This document shows positions 1 to 5,134 of a DNA stretch of 5,134 nt, piece by piece. Origin of the DNA: an uncultured Bacilli bacterium (GTDB lineage: Bacteria; Bacillota_I; Bacilli_A; RF39; UBA660). The stretch's first letter is position 1, and each line of letters starts with the position of its first letter. The stretch lies in NCBI GenBank assembly GCA_934098565.1, contig CAKOON010000013.1:1-5134 (forward strand). Direction: 5' to 3'. The notes beneath the pieces are model-generated. The model worked only from the letters and a program-made list of their open reading frames with translations, did no database searches and was not told the origin of the DNA. The position numbers and the translations under genes were made by a program.

Positions 1-1124
1 ATTGCTAAAATATAATATCCATATCTTGTTGAGCTATCAACAATTTTATGAGAATTTATTTTTTCTATAGGACTTACATAATAAATATATTCTGGGTGTT
101 CTTTTTTTACTTTTTCTAATTCTTCTACATCAGATTCTGTAAAAATGAAATTGATAACCGCCTTTTTAGGTTCTACAACTTTTGTAAAATCTGGTGCATT
201 TCCTAAAGCAACATCTATAACCATTTTTAAAAAATCATATCCTGTTGAAATTTTTACTAAATCTGAGCCTATGCAATCTCCACCCATTCTAGCTCCAATT
301 TCAATTATCTTTACTTTTCCATCAGATGTAATTTTAAATTCTGCATGTGATGCTCCATTTGTAATTTTTAAACTATTTAATCCTGCAAAAACTTCTTTTT
401 TTATTTTCTCTACCATTTCTAAATCTAATCCTGCTGGTTGAATGTGCCCTGTTTCTATAAAATGTGGTGCACCTGTTGTTCTTTTTCTTGTTATTGCTAA
501 TAAAGTATGTTTACCATTATACGAAATACTTTCAGCACTAAATTCTTCACCATCAATATATTCTTCTATAATAGCCATTTTTTCAAATGAAACCTCTATT
601 GCATTCTCTATTGCTTTTTTTAATTTTCCAGATTCTACTTCTTCCCAATTCTCTATTTTATTGATTGATCTGCTTCCAGACCTGTCTGTTGGTTTTACAA
701 TAATTGGCATTGAAAAATTACTTATTTTAGATATTTCTTCTTTTCCTGTACCTGCCACTTTTGCAAATTTAGGAACTGATACTCCATTTGTTAAAAATGC
801 ATTTCTCATTTCATATTTATTTGTAGATAATTTTGTACATTCAAGGCTATTTCCTATAAGCCCTAATTTATCTGCTAAATAATTTACTGTTAATGTTGCC
901 AAATCTGATGCAACTGAAATAACCGCATCTGGCTTTATTTCTTTACATTTATCTAATATCTTATCTTTTTCTACTATACTTATTGGATAAAAATAATCTG
1001 CAAAATCAGCACCAACAGCCCCTTCAGCCCAAGCAAATACATGCGTTTCATACCCTAGTTCTTTAGCTTTTATTATGAGTGGCATCTGAAAATTATTTGC
1101 TCCTATAATAACAATTTTTTTCAT
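1..1124 (-). CDS. ATP-grasp ligase, carboxylate-amine/thiol ligase type (3'-truncated by window edge)
   Basis: The reading frame opens with ATG at 1124 and stays open to the left edge, giving 374 codons and no stop, so the C-terminus is missing. Residues 1-115 form the pre-ATP-grasp domain: a Rossmann-like start MKKIVIIGANN, then LGYETHVFAW and the segment DLATLTVNYLADKLGL typical of PurK/CarB-like proteins. The ATP-grasp core follows: KPTDRSGSR (144-152, nucleotide-binding lysine and glycine loop), IIEEYIDGEEFSAES (185-199, adenine-contacting strand), HAEF (260-263) and IIEIGARMGGD (273-283). Glu262 and Glu275 are the expected metal ligands. The EIGAR form, with Gly where many ATP-grasp enzymes have Asn, is familiar from L-amino-acid-ligase-like members. 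Such enzymes use ATP to make an acyl-phosphate and join it to an amine or other nucleophile; the substrate cannot be read from sequence. A good ribosome site, AAAGGA (1134-1139), lies 9 bases before the ATG, and the gene begins 34 bases after the aminotransferase stop, so co-transcription is likely. The position next to a WecE enzyme suggests, but does not prove, a role in acylating an amino sugar. Confidence 0.88.
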   Translation of the reverse strand, partial: MKKIVIIGANNFQMPLIIKAKELGYETHVFAWAEGAVGADFADYFYPISIVEKDKILDKCKEIKPDAVISVASDLATLTVNYLADKLGLIGNSLECTKLSTNKYEMRNAFLTNGVSVPKFAKVAGTGKEEISKISNFSMPIIVKPTDRSGSRSINKIENWEEVESGKLKKAIENAIEVSFEKMAIIEEYIDGEEFSAESISYNGKHTLLAITRKRTTGAPHFIETGHIQPAGLDLEMVEKIKKEVFAGLNSLKITNGASHAEFKITSDGKVKIIEIGARMGGDCIGSDLVKISTGYDFLKMVIDVALGNAPDFTKVVEPKKAVINFIFTESDVEELEKVKKEHPEYIYYVSPIEKINSHKIVDSSTRYGYYILA

Positions 1125-1158
1125 TTAGAAACTTCCTTTCTTCCACTTGATTAGTGAA

Positions 1159-2295
1159 TTAATTAGTTTTTTCATAAAATTCTTTTATTGCTTTTATTAC
1201 TTTATCTTGTTCTTTTCGAGTTAATCCATAATACATTGGCAATCTTACTAACTTTTCACTCTCAGCTGTTGTATATTTATCTTCTCCATTAAACCTTCCA
1301 AATCTCTTTCCTGCAGGAGAATCATGTAATGGAATATAATGAAATACAGATTGTATTTCATTTTCTTTTAAGTATTTAATCAGTGCTGTTCTTTCTTCCA
1401 GATTTTTCGCTTTTATGTAAAACATATGTGCATTATGAGTACTATATTCTGGAACATATTGCAATGTTATTTTTCCACTATTTTCTAGTCCTTGTAAATT
1501 TTCTTTATAATACTCCCATGCAGATAATCTTGCATTATTAATTTCTTCTGCCATTTCAAGTTGAGGATATAAATATGCACAATTTAATTCGCTTGGCAAA
1601 TATGATGAACCATAATCTACCCATGTATATTTATCAATTTCTCCTCTAAAGAATTTATTTCTGTTAGTTCCTTTTTCTCTTATTATTTCAGCTCTTTCTA
1701 TCAATTCTGGATCATTTATTACAATAGCTCCACCTTCTCCCATGCTGTAATTTTTAGTTTCGTGAAAACTATAACATCCAAGATCTGCAATTGTCCCTAA
1801 ATATTTTTCTTTGTATTTAGACATAAAACCTTGTGCCGCATCTTCTACAACTTTCAAATTGTGTTTCTTAGCAATTTTCATAATTTTATCCATATCTGGT
1901 GAAATTCCTGCATAGTGAACTACTGCAATTGCTTTAGTTTTAGGTGTTATTGCTTCTTCAATTTTATTTTCATCAATATTCATTGTTTTAGGATTTATAT
2001 CTACAAAAACAACTTTTGCCCCAACCATAATAAATGCATCTGCTGTTGATACAAATGTATATGATGGCATTATTACTTCATCTCCTGGTTGTAAATTCAA
2101 CAAAATTGCAGCCATCTCAAGAGCATCAGTACAAGATGTTGTTAATAATACTTTTGTGGCATTAAATTTATCTTCCATCCATTTACTACATTTTTTTGTA
2201 AATTCTCCATCTCCACAAATTTTTCTACTTTTTATTGCTTTTTTTATACAATCTAATGAACCTTCTACATAAATTGGTATATTAAATCCTATCAT
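1159..2295 (-). CDS. wecE: dTDP-4-amino-4,6-dideoxygalactose transaminase, WecE/RffA type (DegT/DnrJ/EryC1 family)
   Basis: This is a PLP-dependent sugar aminotransferase of 378 residues, against about 376 for E. coli WecE, and it aligns end to end with that protein from memory. Shared stretches include KICGDGEFT (25-33), QPGDEVIMPS (69-78), FVSTADAF (81-88), VVHYAG (125-130), IREKGTNR (205-212), YTWVDYGSSYL (223-233), NAHMFYIK (288-295) and VFHYIPLH (317-324). Lys181 in FHETKN (177-182) is the predicted Schiff-base lysine; Asp152 and Gln155 in VEDAAQG fit the pyridine-ring contacts of the family. E. coli WecE converts dTDP-4-keto-6-deoxyglucose plus glutamate to dTDP-Fuc4N, a precursor of enterobacterial common antigen. 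Here the product more likely feeds a wall or capsule glycan, since no ECA genes are visible. The start is supported by the family's conserved MIxFN N-terminus and by AAGAGGA (2301-2307), 5 bases upstream. It follows the membrane-protein gene by 21 bases. RmlA/RmlB, which supply its substrate, are not in the window. A related 4-amino sugar epimer (Qui4N, VioA-like) is the main alternative product. Confidence 0.93.
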   Translation of the reverse strand: MIGFNIPIYVEGSLDCIKKAIKSRKICGDGEFTKKCSKWMEDKFNATKVLLTTSCTDALEMAAILLNLQPGDEVIMPSYTFVSTADAFIMVGAKVVFVDINPKTMNIDENKIEEAITPKTKAIAVVHYAGISPDMDKIMKIAKKHNLKVVEDAAQGFMSKYKEKYLGTIADLGCYSFHETKNYSMGEGGAIVINDPELIERAEIIREKGTNRNKFFRGEIDKYTWVDYGSSYLPSELNCAYLYPQLEMAEEINNARLSAWEYYKENLQGLENSGKITLQYVPEYSTHNAHMFYIKAKNLEERTALIKYLKENEIQSVFHYIPLHDSPAGKRFGRFNGEDKYTTAESEKLVRLPMYYGLTRKEQDKVIKAIKEFYEKTN

Positions 2296-2316
2296 TTTTA
2301 TCCTCTTCTTTCTATT

Positions 2317-3660
2317 TTAGTTATAAGCCGGTATTACATATGAGAATATCGCTTTAAATGATATTGCAATAATTAATAACATTATCATTATAATTATAAT
2401 ATTTCTTATTTTTTCTGACTTTATAAATTTTTCTAGCATCGTCTGAATTCCATTTACCACAAAATACACAAATGGTATTATAATTCCCATTATATATCTA
2501 CCCTGTGGTTGAAAATCACTTGTATATGAATATATAATGCTTAAAAGTATTGGTATAATAATTGCTATTACAAAAATATAATTTAAAATATATTTACTTT
2601 TTTCCTCTTTTTTATAAATAAATAAATCTTTAAATTTTAATAAACATCCAAGTCCTCCTATTAACCAAAGACCCAAATATGAATAATATATTTTATTTGA
2701 CATTAATATACTATGATATCCGAATATTCCCACAAAACTTTTTGCTGTTGTATTAGCCCATGCATCTTCATCTAACATGTGCCAAATGCTTTCATTGCTA
2801 TTTTCTGGTGTTTTTCTTAATGATGGCTTATATTGTTCTAAAGCATATTTATTTCCATATTCATTTTGTGTTTTGGTCCCTAATATATCTCCATCATAAA
2901 TTATTGCATTCCTTACAAACCACCAACCTGCAACTGCAAAAGCTACACTTGCTACTATTAAAGCTTTTTTTGCAATTTCTTTTGTACCCATTTTGTTCAA
3001 AACAGCTGAACTTAAACAAATTAATACACTACATAAAATATATCCATATGCATTGTAATATGTTAAAGCACAAAAGCCAACTGCTCCACCTAGTAATATA
3101 CAATGTTTTATTTTCCAATTGCTTTCCAATCCTAATATCCATAAATAAATTATCATAGATATTGCTAAAATTGCAGTTGAATCATTATTTATATACGAAG
3201 CTAAAAATGCAGTTATTGGCTGAAATGCAATAAATACTATAAATAAATATTTGTAAATTCTTTTATCTTTAAAAAGTTTATTCGCAATCTTTATTACAAA
3301 GTATATTGTCAATGTCATACTTATTGTACTTACAAGCCTTGCCGCTACTACTAATGCAAATTGTTGTGTAGTAAAAATTGATGCTATCTTTACAAATACT
3401 GCACAAATCATATATGTAAGAATTGGTTGAAACGCATACGAAATTCCCCAAGCTGAATCTCGTATACTTTCATCTCTTCCATCTGGTATTGAATTATGTT
3501 CTGCAATATATTTACAAATATCCCATTTCATTTTTTCGTCTGGGCATGAATTATATGGTTGTGATACTGTCCATATTAAATAATAACCAAATAAACCAAT
3601 TAAAAATATAGCCATTATAATTTTCTTATTTTTTTTGCATATTTCTAAAATTTTATCCAT
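2317..3660 (-). CDS. GT-C fold polytopic membrane glycosyltransferase, DUF2142/PMT-like
   Basis: A 447-residue, very hydrophobic protein with roughly 11-13 predicted membrane segments, beginning at residues 13-31 and ending at about 418-441. Four features fit the GT-C superfamily, and DUF2142-like proteins in particular. An acidic motif CPDE (39-42) sits in the first outside loop just after TM1, where GT-C enzymes keep their catalytic Asp/Glu. YINNDS (156-161) starts a membrane helix. WWFVRN followed by YDGDILG (246-261) is a recognisable variant of the W-x-x-R-N segment. QPQGRYIMG (384-392) comes before the penultimate helix block. Enzymes of this fold take sugars from polyprenyl-phosphate carriers on the outer face and attach them to lipids, wall polymers or proteins; the acceptor here is unknown. 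The ATG at 3660 overlaps the end of the upstream GT2 gene by 8 bases, so translation is probably coupled and the two proteins probably act together as donor-maker and transferase. The membrane-helix count is by eye. Family confidence is good; the exact activity is inferred. Confidence 0.8.
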   Translation of the reverse strand: MDKILEICKKNKKIIMAIFLIGLFGYYLIWTVSQPYNSCPDEKMKWDICKYIAEHNSIPDGRDESIRDSAWGISYAFQPILTYMICAVFVKIASIFTTQQFALVVAARLVSTISMTLTIYFVIKIANKLFKDKRIYKYLFIVFIAFQPITAFLASYINNDSTAILAISMIIYLWILGLESNWKIKHCILLGGAVGFCALTYYNAYGYILCSVLICLSSAVLNKMGTKEIAKKALIVASVAFAVAGWWFVRNAIIYDGDILGTKTQNEYGNKYALEQYKPSLRKTPENSNESIWHMLDEDAWANTTAKSFVGIFGYHSILMSNKIYYSYLGLWLIGGLGCLLKFKDLFIYKKEEKSKYILNYIFVIAIIIPILLSIIYSYTSDFQPQGRYIMGIIIPFVYFVVNGIQTMLEKFIKSEKIRNIIIIMIMLLIIAISFKAIFSYVIPAYN

Positions 3661-4603
3661 TGTTAGTTTTTTCTCCCTTTTCCACTTTTTCTATAATATA
3701 TGGTGGTCTTTTTCTTGCTGCATCAAAAGTTCTCCATAAATACTCTCCAAGTATTCCAATTGATAACATTATAATTCCAAATCCCACTAACATAATTATA
3801 ATAATTGACGCATATCCCTCAACATCAATTATTCCTGTCATTTTTTTATAAATTATAATTACCAACCAAATTAGTGCTATAAAAAAGCTTAAAATTCCTA
3901 CTGTAGTTATCATTTTTATAGGAAAATATGAAAAACTTAATAGAGAATCATATACTAATTTAATTTTTTTAGATAATGTCCATCTTGATTTTCCTATTTC
4001 TCTTTTTTTTCTAACATATGGAACAGTTGATGTTTCAAAACCTGCCCATAAAATTTGACTCATTAATGAAGTGTTGCATTCTTGAATTTTTACTAGAAAA
4101 TCTATAACCTGTCTGTCTATTAAAAATGAATCAAATCCTCCTTTTGGCATATTATGTAATGCTAGTTTTCTCATTAAAAATGCATATAAATTTGAAAATG
4201 CTTTTTGCGTAACAGGCTCATCTCTATCTGCTCGTACAGCTAAAACAACTTTACTTCCTTCAATATATTTTTTAATCATATCTAATATCATTTCTGATGG
4301 CTCTTGCAAGTCAGCAGCTTTCCTTACAGCGCAATCTCCAGTGCATTGAGACAATCCTGCCAAAATTGCAGAATGTTCTCCAAAATTTCTTGATAATCTT
4401 ATTGTTTTTATATTAGAATCAATTTTTGCTAGCTCTTTCATTACTTTATACGAATTATCTTTTGATCCGTCATCAACAAATATTAATTCATATTCTATTC
4501 CTTCTGGTAATTTTGTAAGTACTTTTTCCTTTAAGTCAGCATATAATGGCAAAAGATTATCTTGATTATAATATACTGGAACTACTATTGAAATTTTTTT
4601 CAT
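3653..4603 (-). CDS. Membrane-anchored family 2 glycosyltransferase, GtrB/ArnC/DPM1-like (polyprenyl-phosphate sugar transferase)
   Basis: The 316-residue length is typical for GtrB/ArnC-type enzymes. The N-terminal GT-A domain opens with ISIVVPVYYNQDNL (4-17), then IFVDDGSKDNS (41-51, nucleotide-binding aspartates 44 and 45), RLSRNFGEHSAILAGL (69-84) and AADLQEPSE (96-104). It continues with VRADRDE (123-129), MPKGGFDSFLIDR (152-164) and REIGKSRWTLSKKIKL (201-216). Two membrane helices (about 233-253 and 266-288) and a short basic tail with GEYLWRTFDAARKRPPYI complete the architecture. Such proteins move a sugar from a nucleotide donor to undecaprenyl phosphate on the cytoplasmic face. The usual DxD motif is altered: the sequence reads K-A-A-D-L-Q, so the first Asp is replaced by Ala96 or Ala97 depending on alignment and only Asp98 remains. 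Relatives with S-A-D-L-Q exist, so this is probably a subfamily trait and not loss of function. It is the first gene after uvrA in the cluster and overlaps the GT-C gene by 8 bases. The start fits the family's usual MxKISIVVPVYN opening. Confidence 0.9.
   Translation of the reverse strand: MKKISIVVPVYYNQDNLLPLYADLKEKVLTKLPEGIEYELIFVDDGSKDNSYKVMKELAKIDSNIKTIRLSRNFGEHSAILAGLSQCTGDCAVRKAADLQEPSEMILDMIKKYIEGSKVVLAVRADRDEPVTQKAFSNLYAFLMRKLALHNMPKGGFDSFLIDRQVIDFLVKIQECNTSLMSQILWAGFETSTVPYVRKKREIGKSRWTLSKKIKLVYDSLLSFSYFPIKMITTVGILSFFIALIWLVIIIYKKMTGIIDVEGYASIIIIMLVGFGIIMLSIGILGEYLWRTFDAARKRPPYIIEKVEKGEKTNNG
3673..3678 (-). promoter_or_regulatory. Ribosome binding site of the GT-C gene, inside the GT2 coding end
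   Basis: AGGGAG on the minus strand lies 12 bases before the ATG at 3660 and within the last codons of the upstream GT2 gene. The spacing is a little long. Together with the 8-base overlap of stop and start (ATGGATAA), it supports translational coupling of the two glycosyltransferases. Confidence 0.55.
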
Positions 4604-4618
4604 ATTCTTATTTCATTT

Positions 4619-4625
4619 CCCTTCT
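4619..4625 (-). promoter_or_regulatory. Ribosome binding site of the GT2 gene, unusually long spacing
   Basis: AGAAGGG on the minus strand is the only Shine-Dalgarno-like sequence ahead of the GT2 start, but 15 bases separate GGG from the ATG at 4603. A two-codon mini-frame ATGAAATAA (4616-4608) lies in between, only 2 bases after the GGG. The conserved MKKISIVVPV N-terminus still supports the start at 4603. Confidence 0.5.
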
Positions 4626-4629
4626 TTTA

Positions 4630-4638
4630 ATTTTACCA
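4630..4638 (-). promoter_or_regulatory. Candidate extended -10 element for the glycan gene cluster
   Basis: On the minus strand the sequence TGGTAAAAT gives a TG-n extended -10 (TGG) followed by TAAAAT, one base from the TATAAT consensus. No good -35 box lies at 16-18 bp. The TTGATA hexamers in the adjacent tandem repeat sit at the wrong distance (about 8 and 22 bp). The predicted transcription start would fall almost on the ribosome site of the GT2 gene, which makes the leader very short. AT-rich DNA gives many chance -10 matches, so this is a weak call. Confidence 0.25.
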
Positions 4639-4664
4639 CAATATATCAATCACAATATATCAAT
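4637..4664. repeat. Perfect 14-bp tandem direct repeat between uvrA and the glycan genes
   Basis: The unit CACAATATATCAAT (plus strand) occurs at 4637-4650 and again, without mismatch or spacer, at 4651-4664. On the coding strand each copy reads ATTGATATATTGTG and contains a TTGATA hexamer resembling a -35 box. The centre-to-centre distance of 14 bp is about 1.3 helical turns. It lies in the only intergenic region of the cluster where a promoter would be expected. It may be a paired protein-binding site, a duplicated promoter element, or a simple slippage duplication. Confidence 0.85.
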
Positions 4665-4680
4665 TTAATTAAATGCATTT
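4663..4680. repeat. Two overlapping small AT palindromes after uvrA
   Basis: ATTTAATTAAAT (4663-4674) and AAATGCATTT (4671-4680) are each perfect palindromes and share four bases. They fall just after the uvrA stop. Neither has a GC-rich stem or a following U-tract in the uvrA direction, so they do not make a convincing intrinsic terminator. They could be an operator-like site or chance in AT-rich DNA. With the tandem repeat they account for most of the 80-base gap at 4604-4683. Confidence 0.4.
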
Positions 4681-4683
4681 TAC

Positions 4684-5134
4684 TTACGAAATAAAATGTT
4701 TCAAAAATTTTCCTGTATAACTTTTCTCGTTTTTACAAATTTGTTCAGGAGTTCCTACAGCAACAACCTCTCCTCCGGCGTCTCCACCTTCAGGGCCTAA
4801 ATCTATAATATGGTCAGCTGTTTTTATCAAGTCTAAATTGTGTTCAATAACTATAATAGAATTTCCTGTATCTACTAATCTTTGTAGGATGTCTACTAAT
4901 CTGTGGACATCTGCAATGTGTAATCCTGTTGTAGGTTCATCTAAAATATATAAAGTCTTACCAGTAGCACGTTTTGACAATTCTGTTGCAAGTTTTACAC
5001 GTTGTGCTTCTCCTCCTGATAATGTTGTTGATGGTTGTCCTAACTTGATATATCCAAGTCCTACATCATATAATGTTTGGATTTTGTTCTTAATTTTAGG
5101 AATATTTTCAAAGAATCCTAATGCCTCTTCTACT
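4684..5134 (-). CDS. uvrA: Excinuclease ABC subunit A, C-terminal 149 residues (5' end outside window)
   Basis: The frame is open from the right edge to TAA at 4684-4686, giving the last 149 residues of a protein that is normally about 940 long. It carries the second ATPase domain's diagnostic elements: the ABC signature LSGGEAQRVKL, the Walker B/D-loop run TLYILDEPTTGLH, the H-loop VIEHN, and the UvrA-specific DHIIDLGPEGGDAGGEVVA. UvrA dimerises, senses distorted DNA and loads UvrB in nucleotide excision repair. The TTG at 4978-4980 lies inside LATELSKR and is an internal leucine codon, not a start. Nothing suggests damage; it ends KHFIS after the conserved TGKFLK stretch. Two arginines here use CGT, while the neighbouring glycan genes mostly use AGA, and local GC (114 of 300 bases in 4741-5040) is higher than in the next gene (92 of 300 in 4021-4320). 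This looks like a chromosomal housekeeping gene beside an accessory cluster. Confidence 0.97.
   Translation of the reverse strand, partial: VEEALGFFENIPKIKNKIQTLYDVGLGYIKLGQPSTTLSGGEAQRVKLATELSKRATGKTLYILDEPTTGLHIADVHRLVDILQRLVDTGNSIIVIEHNLDLIKTADHIIDLGPEGGDAGGEVVAVGTPEQICKNEKSYTGKFLKHFIS

Noticed and set aside
145..882. Two plus-strand open frames of 98 and 146 codons
   Set aside because: They lie opposite the ATP-grasp gene, whose motifs are clear on the minus strand. Their low-complexity Ser/Phe/Ile-rich translations look like antisense shadow, and neither has a ribosome site.
2760..3158. Plus-strand open frame of 132 codons, rich in His, Leu and Lys
   Set aside because: Antisense shadow of the GT-C membrane-protein gene; biased composition with no recognisable domain.
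3423..3851. Short plus-strand open frames (62 and 63 codons)
   Set aside because: Both are antisense to the well-supported GT-C and GT2 genes and show no start signal or family motif.
4608..4616. Mini-frame ATGAAATAA as a leader peptide ahead of the GT2 gene
   Set aside because: Two codons only and 2 bases from the Shine-Dalgarno core; most likely chance in AT-rich DNA.
4663..4680. Intrinsic terminator for uvrA
   Set aside because: The palindromes here are almost all A/T with a single GC pair, have no loop and no U-tract, so a stable terminator hairpin is not supported.
4978..4980. TTG as a possible start of a short 98-residue ABC-type protein
   Set aside because: The frame stays open upstream to the window edge and encodes the UvrA signature LSGGEAQRVKL directly before it, so this is internal uvrA sequence.

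Overview
The window is AT-rich (hand-counted samples run from about 17% GC in the membrane-protein gene to 38% in uvrA). It is densely packed with five protein genes, all on the minus strand. Low GC, AGA/ACA/TTA-rich codons, purine-rich Shine-Dalgarno sites (AAAGGA, AAGAGGA, AGGGAG) and the standard reading of TGG as Trp point to a Bacillota bacterium, most likely a clostridium-like anaerobe. The sequence alone does not fix the genus.

Reading in the direction of transcription (high to low coordinates): the 3' end of uvrA (nucleotide excision repair) runs in from the right edge and stops at 4684. An 80-base intergenic stretch (4604-4683) holds a perfect 14-bp tandem repeat and two small AT palindromes, with no recognisable terminator. 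Four tightly packed genes follow, separated by an 8-base overlap and gaps of 21 and 34 bases. They encode a GtrB/ArnC/DPM1-like membrane-anchored family 2 glycosyltransferase (3653-4603), a multi-pass GT-C/DUF2142-like membrane protein (2317-3660), a WecE-type sugar-nucleotide aminotransferase (1159-2295) and an ATP-grasp ligase (1-1124, its C-terminus cut by the left edge).

The four genes read as one functional module for a cell-surface glycan. WecE makes dTDP-4-amino-4,6-dideoxygalactose (dTDP-Fuc4N). The ATP-grasp enzyme could acylate or aminoacylate a small molecule, possibly the free 4-amino group. The GT2 enzyme would load a sugar onto undecaprenyl phosphate, and the GT-C protein would transfer it outside the membrane to a wall polymer or protein. 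Aminotransferase plus polyprenyl-phosphate GT2 plus GT-C is the same division of labour as ArnB/ArnC/ArnT of Gram-negative lipid A modification, here in what looks like a Gram-positive host. That system-level reading is inference. The family assignments are well supported by motifs. No rRNA, tRNA, CRISPR array, insertion sequence or phage feature was seen.
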